Below, piece by piece: positions 1 to 11,878 of a stretch of DNA of 64,000 bases. This DNA is from Hofstenia miamia (lineage: Eukaryota; Xenacoelomorpha; Acoela). Below the pieces are notes generated by a model, which saw only the letters and a list, made by a program, of their open reading frames with translations, had not been told where the DNA came from and searched no databases. Every line of letters starts with the position of its first letter. Position 1 is the stretch's first letter. Made by a program: the position numbers and the translations under genes. The stretch lies in the NCBI GenBank assembly GCA_004352715.1, contig SCFE01000026.1:1674263-1738262 (forward strand). Direction: 5' to 3'.

Positions 1-714
1 CCTTTTTCTAAAGAGTTCTCTTGCCAACAACTATATGCATATTATTGGACCAATGTTACAAGTCAGTCATTACCATATTCTATAGAAAGCATGTCAAAGA
101 AACATATGACGTGATGAGAAATATTAATACTAATTAAAACGTTTGTATAGCTTTACATATTTTCTGAATTAACAGCTAAATTTTAAGTGCCGTAAATTTT
201 AGGCGTTATTATTTCTCTAGAAATTTGCAGAAATCCTTGTCACTTTAATTTTGACGGTAAGTATCACAAAGTCGACGCTTAAAAACAAATTGCATAACAA
301 GGTATAACTTTAATCTTGATGCTAAAAATGGTCTGCATGTTTTACATATGAAATAAAATTTTCAGGCTATAAATGACATTTTTCCGCGGGAAAGCAGATA
401 CTGTTTTTTATTAATTGTTATGATTTACTCTGGCAAACAAATGGAAAATGAACAGCATATTGTAGGTGCAAATTCAAAAAACGAGCAAATCGCTGACTTA
501 AAGAATAGTTTTGATGATAACGTCACTAAACAGCAGAAAATAATGTAGGAACTTAGATAAACTTCAAAACATAGGGTTTATATACAGTCTAAAGATGCAT
601 TATGTTGATTGCCACATGAATGAACTTGTGTGCCGCTAATGTCAAGAACAATTTATCTAACAAAGAAATAAAAACCTACTATAAATGCTGACAATGATAT
701 TTTCTAGAAGCTTT
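1..714. other. AT-rich sequence without recognised feature
   Basis: No coding similarity, tRNA-like fold or terminal repeat was seen. CG dinucleotides occur at ordinary frequency, unlike the block after 19.9 kb. Confidence 0.5.
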
Positions 715-814
715 TTTGGAGTGCTGTAAAATCCGAACTACCAGTACGAAACACATTTTATTTCTCAGTGAAATGGTCTATTATTTCGATCTAATTCTTC
801 TGCCTAGAATGAAT

Positions 815-880
<66 letters not shown>
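815..880. repeat. (AAT)n microsatellite, about 22 units
   Basis: Uninterrupted AAT/TAA triplets end exactly where the LINE coding sequence begins at 881. A second AAT tract lies at the other end of the LINE fragment (1706-1723). The pair suggests that the LINE landed in, or was primed from, a TAA-type microsatellite. Confidence 0.95.
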
Positions 881-881
<1 letters not shown>

Positions 882-1705
882 TGCAGAAGGCAATGCATGG
901 AGAATACTGGAGGAATACAGAAAAGTGTGAGAGAGAAGAGAGCAACAAGTGGTTAAAGAAGGCAGGACTGAAGAGAGAAACAGAAGCACTGATAATGGCA
1001 GCACAGGAGCAAGCAATAAGAACAAACTGGGTGAAGAAGCATATAGACAGAAGAGTAGAAGTAAGTGATAAGTGTAGGCTATGTAAGAAAGAGGCAGAGA
1101 CAGTAGATCATCTGATAGCAGGGTGTAAGAAGTTGGCACAGAATGAGTATAAGTTCAGGCATGACAAGGTGGGAAGAATGGTACACTGGAGTTTGAGCAG
1201 GCAGCATGAGTTAGAAGCAGGAGACAAGTGGTATGAGCACAAGCCACAGGGTGTTATAGAAAATGAGAAGGTTAAGATACTGTGGGACTTCAACATATAG
1301 ACAAGCAAGGTGGTAGAAGCACGGAGGCCAGACATAGTAGTAGTAGACAAAGAGAAAAGATTAGGAACAGTGATAGACATAGCAGTACCAAAGGACAAGA
1401 ATGTAGAAAGCAAGGAGAAAGAGAAGATAGACAAGTACAGGGAGTTGGCAGAGGAAATAGAAAGGCTGTGGAAGTTAAAGAAGGTTGAAGTAGTCCCGGT
1501 AGTATTAGGCGCACTAGGAGCAGTGAGTAAGAAGCATAAGAGATACTTGGAGGAGTTGGGAGTACCAAAGTGGGGAGTAGCAGTAGCACAGAAGGCAGCA
1601 TTATTAGGAACAGGTAAAGTCCTGAGGAAAGTTCTCAGACTCACTTGGAACTGGGGGTTCCCCGAGCTGAGAGGGATACCAGCAAAAAAAGCTGTGAGAA
1701 GTAAG
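881..1705 (+). pseudogene. 5'-truncated LINE 3' end: CCHC finger plus restriction-like endonuclease domain
   Basis: This is the C-terminal part of a non-LTR retrotransposon polyprotein. A zinc-binding motif C-x2-C-x8-H-x4-C starts with CRLCKKEAE (about 1074-1127). It is followed by a block with WYEHKP and KILWDF, then a domain with RRPDIVVVDK and VIDIAVP, the PD...D pattern expected of a restriction-like endonuclease (RLE). Two open segments are in the same frame, separated only by a TAG at 1298-1300. Reverse transcriptase is absent, so the copy is 5'-truncated. RLE elements of the R4/Dong/NeSL type combine a CCHC finger and RLE C-terminally, and Dong-type elements are known to insert in TAA repeats, which fits the flanking AAT tracts. 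The clade is inferred; LINE identity is firmer. The copy is dead. Confidence 0.8.
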
Positions 1706-1723
1706 AATAATAATAATAATAAT
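1706..1723. repeat. (AAT)n tract shared by two LINE tails
   Basis: Six AAT units join the 3' end of the plus-strand RLE LINE to the 3' end of the minus-strand CR1/Jockey-like LINE, so the two elements are tail-to-tail on one microsatellite. Confidence 0.85.
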
Positions 1724-2640
1724 GAATGTTTTTGTTTAGCCGCTGAAGCCAAACACTACAAAAATATAAAAACAAGTCAAGTTTTACAGCAGTGAGATTG
1801 AAAAATGAGTGAAGGATGCGATGTTTCTTGGGACGGCGAATGGAGAACGTGACAACACTATCAGAGCAAGTGGAGTGCGAATTATAGAACTCAATGAAAT
1901 CAAAAGAATCAGGGGCCCAATTTGCGATTGAGCAAACGATTGAACAGGAGGAGATTACAGGCTTGGAAATAGAGTGACAGTGGGTTTGTGGAGAATTTGA
2001 GAAGAGCGTCTTTGTATGGCAAAAAAATCCGTTTGAATTACAAAGGATGGGACGTCGTCAGGATAGCAAGGATGAAATCAACTTGCAAGACTTAAGCATG
2101 AGGGAGATATAATGGGCGTTGAAGACGACGTCACATAGGCGAATCAGCTGAGAAGTGGCAGGTGGACCAGAACAGAGAGAGACAGGATCAGAGGAATTCG
2201 AGGTAAAATAGGCATTGAGATCAGCTTTCTCTATACCCGAGTTAGCAGCAAAAAGGTTCCATTTCAAACTGCGGAGGTCAGGCTTGGCATGAAGAGAACG
2301 CAAAAGAGAATAAGAGTCTTGAAAAGATACAGATGAGAAGCTGGACAGCAGAGAGATTTTGTCGAGTTCCATAAAGTTGATGACATCTTCTACGAGAAAA
2401 GAGAGTTTCGAGAAATCAGAAGGACTGTAACGGCGTTTGAAAAATTCGAGTTTATTCAAAGAGTGTACAGTAAGGGACGAGAAGTAGAAAGGGAGACAAG
2501 GAACAAAGGAAGAAATAACTTGGTGACAGAAGTGTACCAGTCATCAGCAAAGAAAGTCATTAAAAATGGGGAATGAAGAGAGAGTAACATTTAGAGATAC
2601 AAATTCACTGTTAGATCGAGCATATTAAGGAGCAGCTGGG
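1724..2640 (-). pseudogene. CR1/Jockey-like LINE relic with internal deletion (copy 1)
   Basis: The 1730-1990 part matches 62828-63115 closely, including the 3' tail read as (ATT)n and the region around LKSNSFDF-type C-terminal coding. Further in (2058-2459 on the minus strand) is an open segment of about 130 residues ending with NAHYISLMLKSCKL, which resembles the entry to the RT domain of CR1/Jockey-type LINEs. The catalytic RT core present in copy 2 is missing here, so I infer an internal deletion joining the endonuclease-RT linker to the C-terminus. Several frame breaks make it nonfunctional. The assignment of the 2060-2640 part to the same element is less certain than the 3' end. Confidence 0.6.
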
Positions 2641-4744
2641 AAGAGCCAAGCAGATATCGAACGATGTTCTCCACAATATCATTTTTTCAAATGAACATCT
2701 GCAATCAAAATTTAATCTAGCTCAAATCGTTGCAGAAATTTGTATATTCCAACCACGTGTCAGTTCAATTGTTAAATTGTATCATGAGAATGGATCTATT
2801 TGCCTCAACAGCGAACTGGACGGCTGATGAAGCAACTCATTGAATTGACAAGGAAATGCTTTTTGAAGTGATGAAGAATCTGTAAATCACATCATTGCCA
2901 ATCGGGATTTCATTGTCTTCACAATGAGAAGCTGTTTGGACAATAATATAAATGCACACACAAGTTCACAAACTAGTGAGAATGGGTCCTGCCTGTGCAG
3001 TGCAATTTCATCACCAAAAATGCAAACTCCAAGGAAACTGCATGGCATCCTCCATCAACAATGGCTAGATGATGACAGCTGCAAGCATGTGCGAATCTAT
3101 GATATTGGGTTGGGGTTTGTCAGTGTCAATGAAGCATTGCGTATATAAAAAAAATTACATGTAAAAGCGTACTAAAAGTTTATTTCATGTTGTCTTGGGT
3201 ATTAGTTAACTATATAATATTGACATGCCTTCAACACGACCTGTTTAAAACAACTGCTTTTTGCAATGTTTTTAAATGTTTTTTTATCAAATGTATAAAA
3301 CTTTATGGAAAGTGTGGGTTTCGTCCATCCATAATTTCATAACCGATTTTTTACCGCAAAAAAAGCATAAACTTGTGTTTTGTTTAAATGTATGCAATGG
3401 AAGACAAATGTTGATAAGTTTATCATAATTCAATCTTTGCTACTATAGGCATTTTCATAAAAATTTTATTATCTTGAAGTGGGCCTGTATAGGAACAAAA
3501 ATACACCTTTTTGTCATGTCGGAGTATATTGAATCATATTTTTATTGCAAAGTAGAAAAATTAGCAGTAATTGGAAGACCTCTTGCCCCACTTATGCAGA
3601 TTCTCACCTGGCTGCAGAGTATGTGGAAATGCGAAATAAGAAGCACGAATGTGGAATATTCGTTAGTTCTTCCAGGATTTTGACTCGTGTCTTACTGTCA
3701 AGCTATCAATGTAGTGATTTTTTACCTTAATATTCAGCTTCTAGAAGTCACACCGGAAGAATATTGCAAGCTTTTGGAATCCATTTTGCGAGGTATTGCG
3801 GCTGTGATAAAAAAAAGACTATTTTCCCGCGTGATATTGGTTTCAAGGACTTATAAAATTGATATACCTTATGAAAGATCTGATTAGCATCATGTTGCAC
3901 TTGTAAATAAAAATTGAACTCTATAAGTTTTTAGCAAAAAAATTCAGAAAATTTAAAAAATGAAATTTAATAGAACACAAAAAGTTACCTTCATCATCGG
4001 CCATTAGCGGAAAGTGCAGAAATTTTAATGCCAACACATGATCATCAAACTAAAAAATGGAAATAGAAAAAACTCTTATGATTTTACAGTACATATAAAT
4101 CTTAAATATTAACTCAATAAAACTGATCGTTTATAATAACGGTTTTAGAAGCAATATATGTTGAATTCAATCATTAGGAAAAATTTGATTTCTGAATTAA
4201 TTTTTGCATGTACTCATTAAGGGTCAATAAATAAAAAAATTAAACAAAATATTTTGTTGGTTAATATAGATTGCGCGTTGACCTAAATCAACAAACACTT
4301 TGGTCGCATCATATCGTACCTAAATTTTCAAATCTTGATGGTAAATTGCAAATGGATCAAAAACTTTTAAGAGTATAAAGAATATAACACACAAATATAA
4401 CAGTACACACAACTCTAATAAAACGCATTTTAGAGCAAAAATGTTTTGATTTTGACAATACAATGATTTTAAATGTTTTTACGCATTCTATCAATTTTGT
4501 TGGCAGCCTGCTGGATATTAAAAATAAAGGCTAACTGAATCTAAGATAAAGTAGAAGAAAACTAAGAAGAAATTGCGATCATTTGAGTTGCAAACGGAAT
4601 ATTATATACAAGGACCGAATAGGACCGATTATTTGAATATACTATAGACTGGACCGTTTCCAATTATGTCTACGTTTATGCCTCGAGATTGGTTTATTAC
4701 CAAACATGGATTCATAATTAAAATTAATGCAAGTTATATTACAC
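2641..4744. other. AT-rich, no recognised feature
   Basis: A 74-codon open segment at 2924-3148 and two shorter ones at 3474-3887 have no motif I recognise and no clear splice context. No repeat structure was noticed apart from homopolymers. Confidence 0.4.
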
Positions 4745-5115
4745 CCAAGTAACATTTAAGGCTGCTTTTGCGCATATTTTAGGCTCCTTGACATTATTAG
4801 CTATAAAACGGCTGTTTAGGAGCGTAAATTCAGCTAAAACAGATGTCAATCAAAATTTTACGTCTTTTGATAGCCATTATTTTCGGCTGTTGTTTGCATA
4901 GTTCTAATTTGGCTGTTTGGGAGCCATATTAAAGCCAAAACATCCTTTGTGACGCATTTATTTGGAATTAGAATTTTAACAAGTGTGTCATTCATTCAAT
5001 GCATCGAAGGTTCACTGGTAAGATTATATTTGTTCGCATATACAGTATGTTGTTTTATTCGCACAGATTGGCGCATGCACTGAATAAAATGAAGGGGCAA
5101 ATTATTTATCCTAAA

Positions 5116-6115
5116 NNNNNNNNNNNNNNNNNNNNNNNNNNNNNNNNNNNNNNNNNNNNNNNNNNNNNNNNNNNNNNNNNNNNNNNNNNNNNNNNNNNNN
5201 NNNNNNNNNNNNNNNNNNNNNNNNNNNNNNNNNNNNNNNNNNNNNNNNNNNNNNNNNNNNNNNNNNNNNNNNNNNNNNNNNNNNNNNNNNNNNNNNNNNN
5301 NNNNNNNNNNNNNNNNNNNNNNNNNNNNNNNNNNNNNNNNNNNNNNNNNNNNNNNNNNNNNNNNNNNNNNNNNNNNNNNNNNNNNNNNNNNNNNNNNNNN
5401 NNNNNNNNNNNNNNNNNNNNNNNNNNNNNNNNNNNNNNNNNNNNNNNNNNNNNNNNNNNNNNNNNNNNNNNNNNNNNNNNNNNNNNNNNNNNNNNNNNNN
5501 NNNNNNNNNNNNNNNNNNNNNNNNNNNNNNNNNNNNNNNNNNNNNNNNNNNNNNNNNNNNNNNNNNNNNNNNNNNNNNNNNNNNNNNNNNNNNNNNNNNN
5601 NNNNNNNNNNNNNNNNNNNNNNNNNNNNNNNNNNNNNNNNNNNNNNNNNNNNNNNNNNNNNNNNNNNNNNNNNNNNNNNNNNNNNNNNNNNNNNNNNNNN
5701 NNNNNNNNNNNNNNNNNNNNNNNNNNNNNNNNNNNNNNNNNNNNNNNNNNNNNNNNNNNNNNNNNNNNNNNNNNNNNNNNNNNNNNNNNNNNNNNNNNNN
5801 NNNNNNNNNNNNNNNNNNNNNNNNNNNNNNNNNNNNNNNNNNNNNNNNNNNNNNNNNNNNNNNNNNNNNNNNNNNNNNNNNNNNNNNNNNNNNNNNNNNN
5901 NNNNNNNNNNNNNNNNNNNNNNNNNNNNNNNNNNNNNNNNNNNNNNNNNNNNNNNNNNNNNNNNNNNNNNNNNNNNNNNNNNNNNNNNNNNNNNNNNNNN
6001 NNNNNNNNNNNNNNNNNNNNNNNNNNNNNNNNNNNNNNNNNNNNNNNNNNNNNNNNNNNNNNNNNNNNNNNNNNNNNNNNNNNNNNNNNNNNNNNNNNNN
6101 NNNNNNNNNNNNNNN
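5116..6115. other. Assembly gap, 1,000 N
   Basis: The round size suggests a gap of arbitrary or estimated length. It lies inside the foldback element, where inverted arms would hinder assembly. Confidence 0.95.
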
Positions 6116-6239
6116 TATCTTAGGTTTCAAATTTAAATAACTTTACGTAATCACTTGCGTTTCAAATATTTTAGGTAGATAATTTTTCTTTTTGGCTCAA
6201 AATAAACTTAACATATTACTTTATACTAAATAGAATATT

Positions 6240-7045
6240 ATTGTTATGTAATAATCTATATGTAATTGCCCCATCTCAATCATTGTTCTAGTGATCATTT
6301 CGTAAGTAGCTTTTAGGTAATACTATCTATATACATTTAAATTTTAGAATAGCTGTGCAAAAGGTAAGCATTCATACTTTTTTTACCAAACTTAAGCTGA
6401 AGTGTGTTTGATGCTATAAAGGTCAGCTACTATTGTCCTTGATGCTATTTATTAGCACTTACTTTAACGTATGGTTTATATTTGTTTGGGCTGAGTACTG
6501 AGTTTACACTGTTAAGCAGCCATTTTACAGCTAATATTTTCAAGGAGCCTAAAATAAGAGCAAAAGCAGCAATAAATTTTATTAGTAGATACATTTCGCA
6601 AGTGGGTGGATTAAAGCTCTCATTAAGCGCTTAAAAAGCGCCAAAAATNTTGTTATGTAATAATCTATATGTAATTGCCCCATCTCAATTATTGTTCTAG
6701 TGATCATTTCGTAAGTAGTTTTTAGTTAATACTATCTATATACATTTATATTTTAGAATAGCTGTGCAAAAGGTAAGCATTCATACTTATTTTTAACAAA
6801 CTTAAGCTGAAGTCTGTTCGATGCTATAAGGTCAGCTACTATTGACCTTGATGCTATTTATTAGCATTTACTTTAACGTATGGTTTATATTTGTTTGGGC
6901 TGAGTACTGATTTTACACTGTTAAGCAGCCATTTTGCAGCTAATATTTTCAAGGAGCCTAAAATAAAAGCAAAAGCAGCATTAAATTTTATTAGTAAATA
7001 CATTTCTCAAGTGGCTGGTTTAAGGCTCTCAATAAGCGCTTAAAA
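6240..7045. repeat. About 400-bp direct duplication split by a single N
   Basis: 6240-6648 and 6650-7045 are near-identical, beginning TTGTTATGTAATAATCTATA, and are separated by one N at 6649. A few substitutions and one-base indels distinguish them, as two haplotypes would. This is more likely an unmerged allelic overlap than a biological tandem repeat. Confidence 0.85.
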
Positions 7046-7179
7046 AGCGGCGAAAATACGCGCGTAATAAGCATTAAAAAGGTACCAAAATCGCGCGTTT
7101 TAAGCGCGGATTTACAACCATAAAAGAGCTATATTAGAGCCCAAAATAAGCGCAAAATCAGCGTATAAAGGTTATTTGG

Positions 7180-9021
7180 CAGATGCATACATGTAAATAT
7201 TACATAACTATTGTATGAAGTCCTCGATTATAAGCGCTATGTTAAGAAATAAACGACCAAATAATTACCTTTCGCAATTCGAAAATTTTCTTAGAAATTT
7301 GCCGTGTGAATATAAATTTACTGAAAATTATATACAACAGTGCTCAAAATCCAGTCACAATCGACATAGCGTATTACAGCAAGTTGCGCAATAACTATTA
7401 CAAACGCTAGTAAGGAAATCAATGGATGAACGAATACCATTCGGGTTCGTGTTCGCTTGACGAAAAGTCAAGGAATTAGCGACTAAAGCTTAAAAACACA
7501 AGAAATTGAAATGTTTTTACGTTTTACCTTTAAACAAATTCTATTAATTGAGGCACTTCACAATAAAGGCATCAGCAACAAAAAATTACTTTATTCGCTG
7601 ATAGAGCGATCAGAGAGAGAAAAAAATAAAGGGTATGCACAAAAAAACGTTAGAGGTGGTGAGATGAATGTCTGCATTAAATAAGCTAAGAATATGCATT
7701 ATTAAAGCGTCGATTAAGAAGTAGAAGGAAGATTTAAACTTTGTAGCAGAAAAGAGAAATACAACGGATAGAGAACGAATTGTTGGAACTGCCTTTGTGA
7801 GTAGAAGCATCAGAGTGTGTAACGAATATAATCAAAAAGATCAAGATCATATTTGGTAACAAAAAATGAAGTTCAAGAGCCTGAAGATGAAGAATTAGAT
7901 GGAGTAAGTACAGAGTTGTAACAATGAGAAGAGATACACTTGAATTCACTTCTTGAAAAGTTCAATTGAAAGGAATTGAAAATGCGTTGATCAATATGTA
8001 GAGGTATATGATAGGATTACGAGGGGAATCGAGAGACAGAGAGATTTCTTGGCGCTTGAAAATGTAGACGGGGCATAATCTAAATGAAAACAAAAAAGGA
8101 GGAGCTAGCCTTCCTGAGTTTTCAGTTTATGTCAGCATTTTAGGCTACAAATATCGGCAAATGCAATCACACATGATTGCTACATAAAGCTGAGATCATT
8201 ATCTGCTTATCTCAAGGTTCCAAAAACAATACATACTTTTATATGTATTATCATGCAATTAGTGGCGTGCTTTAGAGAAGTTTTCTGTAAAATTATAAAA
8301 AACACCACACACGCAAAAAATTCTTTTTTGCCGACAAAATTCATATATTAAGTTTTTAGTTCTAGCAAAGATAAATCATGAAGATTCAGGCAAATTCACA
8401 TTTATAAGTAAATACACCCTTCAAGTTTTTAAATATTCGTCACTGTCCAACACTCAGAGTTTTCTAGTACAAATTTTAACTGGTCCTTAACAACAACAAC
8501 AACTACACAATTAAATTTATTCAATTATTATAAATATATTAATAGACTTGTTTTCTATTACCTCCTTACATTAGACATGGTCTATTGTGGCAATTTCAAA
8601 GGAATTTATACAAAATGTCTTTAAACAAAACCATGATGATAATAAAATTGCGCTTACTCCAATTATACAACTCATTCTTAAAAATTGGCTTAATTTATGC
8701 TTCTATATGAAAATTTGGTAAAAAACCACTCTTGAAGTAATTATTAAAGAAATACAACATAAGATGGAAGAGACCAATTACAACTACAACAGGGACATTT
8801 TATATTGGATGGACATGCACACAAATGATTCTACATGTATAATTGAAATTTAACTGCATTTCTTTTATTAGTTGAGGTATATTTGCATTTTCACTGTTGA
8901 ATATTTAATTCGTGATCAAATTACTCTTTTGAAATATGGGTTAGATCAGAGTAATAAAAGTAGTGGAAGAATTGCCAAATAATTTATATTAATCAAAAAC
9001 CAATGTTGATTTGCCATGTGC

Positions 9022-9030
<9 letters not shown>
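7180..9030. other. No recognised gene
   Basis: Purine-rich on the plus strand around 7600-8080, which opens two short minus-strand segments (7610-7949) rich in Leu and Phe; I see no protein motif in them. The rest is AT-rich spacer, ending in a (TA)n tract at 9031-9052. Confidence 0.35.
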
Positions 9031-9059
<29 letters not shown>

Positions 9060-9104
9060 GTTTTAGACCAATGCTATATATGCTTATGTGAAAGGTTTTT
9101 AAAA

Positions 9105-9515
9105 ATGTCATCGAATTTTGAACTACTAACAAAGAGCCTGAATGTGTTATTTTCGACATTCCGAGAAAATGGATATCCTACTATAATGCTAAAAGAAATA
9201 ACATCAAAATGCTTAAATTCAAATTATGAAATCGATGCAGATAAACAAAACTCAAACAATTATAAAGAGATTGTATATTGTAAATTACCATATGTTGAAA
9301 GTAAACAATTTGCTATTAAGAAAACAGATCAAGATTATCAATGCAAGATTAACATAATCTAAATTTAGACCTAATTTTACATCTTTACAAACTAATAATT
9401 TATTTAATAACAAAGATCGAATCCCAGAATGGTTAGTTTCATCCATCGCCTACGAATATACTAAGATCTGTGAGACATTAATTATAAAACAACATAATAA
9501 AGCAAACAACTTAAA
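9105..9515 (+). pseudogene. Penelope-like retroelement relic
   Basis: The open segment 9105-9362 contains FRENGYP and YCKLPYVES blocks. After a one-base frame break at about 9360 the reading continues with PNFTSLQTNNLF, then NNKDRIPEWL and AYEYTKIC. The order FR.NGYP, LPY, F(K/R)..N.L...F..KD.IP, VYxYTC is typical of the stretch between RT and the GIY-YIG endonuclease in Penelope-like elements. The expected YTCxxC is degraded to YTKIC and the GIY-YIG domain itself is missing. Family assignment is by pattern only. The fragment is truncated at both ends and frameshifted. Confidence 0.6.
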
Positions 9516-9664
9516 TAAGCAATGCAATTTAGGAAAAATGAAATAAAAATGTTTAGTGTATGAATATAATTAACTTATAGTGTAGTATATTGTAAATTAG
9601 TATTTTTTGACCGTAATTGTAAACTGATGATGACTATAATATAGTCGAAACGATTTTAACTAAA

Positions 9665-9669
<5 letters not shown>

Positions 9670-9699
<30 letters not shown>

Positions 9700-9742
9700 T
9701 TATATATACATATATATATACATATATACATATATATTTATA

Positions 9743-9811
<69 letters not shown>
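9670..9811. repeat. (TA)n microsatellite with CA and TT variants
   Basis: About 140 bases of alternating TA with scattered TACA and TTTA units. The same flavour of repeat borders the gaps at 13.4, 16.3 and 57.7 kb. Confidence 0.95.
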
Positions 9812-10298
9812 TTAAGCAAAAATAATTATTGTTCCTTCCAGTCAAAAATTGGAATTATACTTAGTCTATTTAACAACAGCTGTAGTCAAAATACACAGAA
9901 TATAATCACTTTCTATCTAGGTTACTAATAAAATTGAAATGGCAATCGCTTGAAACACATCAAAGCATAATGAATGAAATGATTTTGACTACAGAAATAT
10001 GATGCGTATTTAATATAATTATAACAAATTCAATTGAAAAAAGGTTAACATCGAATCTCATTACTTAAATTAAAATAAATGCGTTCAATTTCAATGAATA
10101 TACATCCTGAATCTTGAATCCTGGCCCGACTCGCTGAGAAGGTTTGATAACCCGACTCGACTAATTATTGGTTGTTCTACTCATGACCAAGCAATATTGA
10201 CAAAACCTTAGAAAAAAAACATACTTGCTAAACAATTTAATTATGGATCATCAAGTAGTTCAATTCTCATTGCCTCAATTTAAAATATCTATCACTAT

Positions 10299-10475
10299 CA
10301 ATAGCAGACGAGGAAATAATTTGGACATGAATAATATTTACTAATATTTATCTGTCTTTGTCAATAGCAGAAGAGGAAATAATTGGGACATGAATAATAT
10401 TCACTAATATTTATCTGTCTTTGCCAATAGCAGAAGAGAAAATAATTGGGACATGAATAATATTTAATAATTGTT
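10299..10475. repeat. 63-bp tandem repeat, about 2.8 copies
   Basis: Units start at 10299, 10362 and 10425 with CAATAGCAGA and contain GGAAATAATT and GGACATGAATAATATT. Copies differ at a few bases. No coding or structural role is evident. Confidence 0.9.
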
Positions 10476-10683
10476 TTGTTCATTGCTAATAATTTTTGGT
10501 TCAAAGATTTGCAACATTTCTTCAATTACCCGACATAAGTTTTCTACACTACAATTATGCCGAGGCCAAATCGCACAGTAATGCTAAATACAGTTGTGAA
10601 ACAGAAGTATACAAACAACAGGGAGTTATATGGTTTTCTTCAAGTAGCAACAACGATTCGACGCTAACATTGATGACCACAAC

Positions 10684-11107
10684 TAGAGATGTGTGCGGTG
10701 CGGTAATACCGCGGTAGAATTAAACCAACTTGCGGTGGCATAAAAGCTATACAGATGGCGTGCTTTGTTCTAAAATTTAAAATCTCTAAGTATTTCTAAA
10801 AAAACTGTTTCTGAAGCAAAATTAATAGATTTCACATCCAAGATATTAAGGGTAATTTTTGCATATTCCTTGGAAAATTGGACGAAATAAAACAAATACC
10901 TAAGAAATTGTCTTTAGGCTTTTCTACGGATGCCCCATAACCTCAAAAAAACAATTTAGAAATATCTATCTTTTCTTACTTCGTTGCGGTATACAGCAGA
11001 AAATATTATTTATTGCGGAGGTTTGCGGTAAAAAATGCGGATAGCGGTGAAGTTTTTTTCTCTGTGGTGGAAATTTTTTTACAAAACCTGTGATGCGCTC
11101 ATCTCTA
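10684..11107. mobile_element. Non-autonomous hAT element (424 bp)
   Basis: It starts TAGAGATGTGTGCGGTGCGG and ends, read inwards on the other strand, TAGAGATGAGCGCATCAC: short imperfect terminal inverted repeats of hAT type. The flanking 8-mers are ACCACAAC (10676-10683) and ACCGCAAC (11108-11115), a target-site duplication with one mismatch. An 8-bp duplication and TAG.GATG ends are diagnostic for the hAT superfamily. Subterminal GCGGT motifs occur on both sides. It encodes no transposase and needs an autonomous partner. Confidence 0.85.
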
Positions 11108-11115
11108 ACCGCAAC

Positions 11116-11870
11116 AGTTGAAGGATCATAGAAAGAAATTAGGTTCATTTAATAACCTGAGAAATATCTTCAATTTCGCGGGTATGAAATTTGCTATGTT
11201 AATACATGAGTGAGAAAAGGAAATAATAAATTCTGACGTTTCTTTATCATCTAGAAAAGCATCTACGATCAATCCCTGTCAGGAAGGTTTTGTCTGACAT
11301 TTTACTATTGCATATTATGTCGTTGATCTCTTAAAGAACATGCAAGGATTTTCAAAAAATTTTTCCCAACGTCGATTTTTAAATAGAAAAATTTAAAATG
11401 TTTATTCCAAACACGTTTTACACCAAAGCATTAATCTACAAAAGCAAATACGATGATTTATTGCGGACTAAGCCTTGTTTAAATCGCGCTATTTCACTTT
11501 GTTGTAAAACTTGTAATGAACTTGCCAATTGAATTATGGCACAACACTTATTTTTAAACAAATCAATTTAGTTTTTCTCCGCTTAGTGGAGTGCAATTAA
11601 AATGAATCAAATTTCTTGAAATGCAAATGCTGACATTGGTGAGAATGAAAAAGAAAAGAATGCTAAACATTAAAAGCTCTTGATGAAAATCTCTTGGAAA
11701 ACCGATGTTGCCTTGCCTCGAAGGTTGAGGAAACCATCGTTTGAATTAGAGGCCTTCTTGATATTTGTGGACGAAGTGATCTTGTGTGTATCACAGCAAT
11801 ATACAAACGGACGCATGCAGCCTATGTGTAAGCGCCCATTTAGTTTTACAGTGTTCAAAGCTTGCATTGG
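11116..11870. other. Spacer without recognised gene
   Basis: An open segment at 11680-11907 runs into the following hAT element and shows no motif I know. If the hAT element is removed the flanks join at TTGTAGAA, but the joined reading frame did not reveal a domain. Confidence 0.35.
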
Positions 11871-11878
11871 TTGTAGAA

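Larger units (their letters stand above)
4745..7179. mobile_element. Foldback/TIR DNA element, gap in the middle
   Basis: The left end starts CCAAGTAACATTTA and continues with GGCTGCTTTTGCGC and TATTTTAGGCTCC. The reverse complement of the right end (7179 leftwards) starts CCAAATAACCTTTA with CTGATTTTGCGCTTATTTT, about 80% alike over the first 45 bases. A second inverted match to the left arm lies inside at 6495-6570, repeated at 6905-6985. Bases 5116-6115 are N, so any transposase is unseen. No convincing target duplication was found. Long inverted arms without a visible coding region fit a foldback or MULE-like element; the superfamily is not determined. Confidence 0.6.

Noticed and set aside
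716-880. Asn-rich N-terminal extension of the LINE reading frame
   Set aside because: It is a translation of the AAT microsatellite, which happens to be open and in frame with the LINE; not a real protein start.
1108-1752. 214-codon minus-strand frame opposite the RLE LINE
   Set aside because: Ser/Leu-rich antisense shadow of a purine-rich coding strand; the plus strand carries the CCHC and RLE motifs.
5000-6130. Long reading frames of 300-390 codons through N runs (also at 13.3, 16.2 and 57.7 kb)
   Set aside because: They consist of unknown bases and TA repeats read as Tyr/Ile; no coding evidence.
10299-10475. CRISPR-like spaced repeat
   Set aside because: Units are contiguous 63-bp tandem copies without unique spacers, in a eukaryotic sequence.
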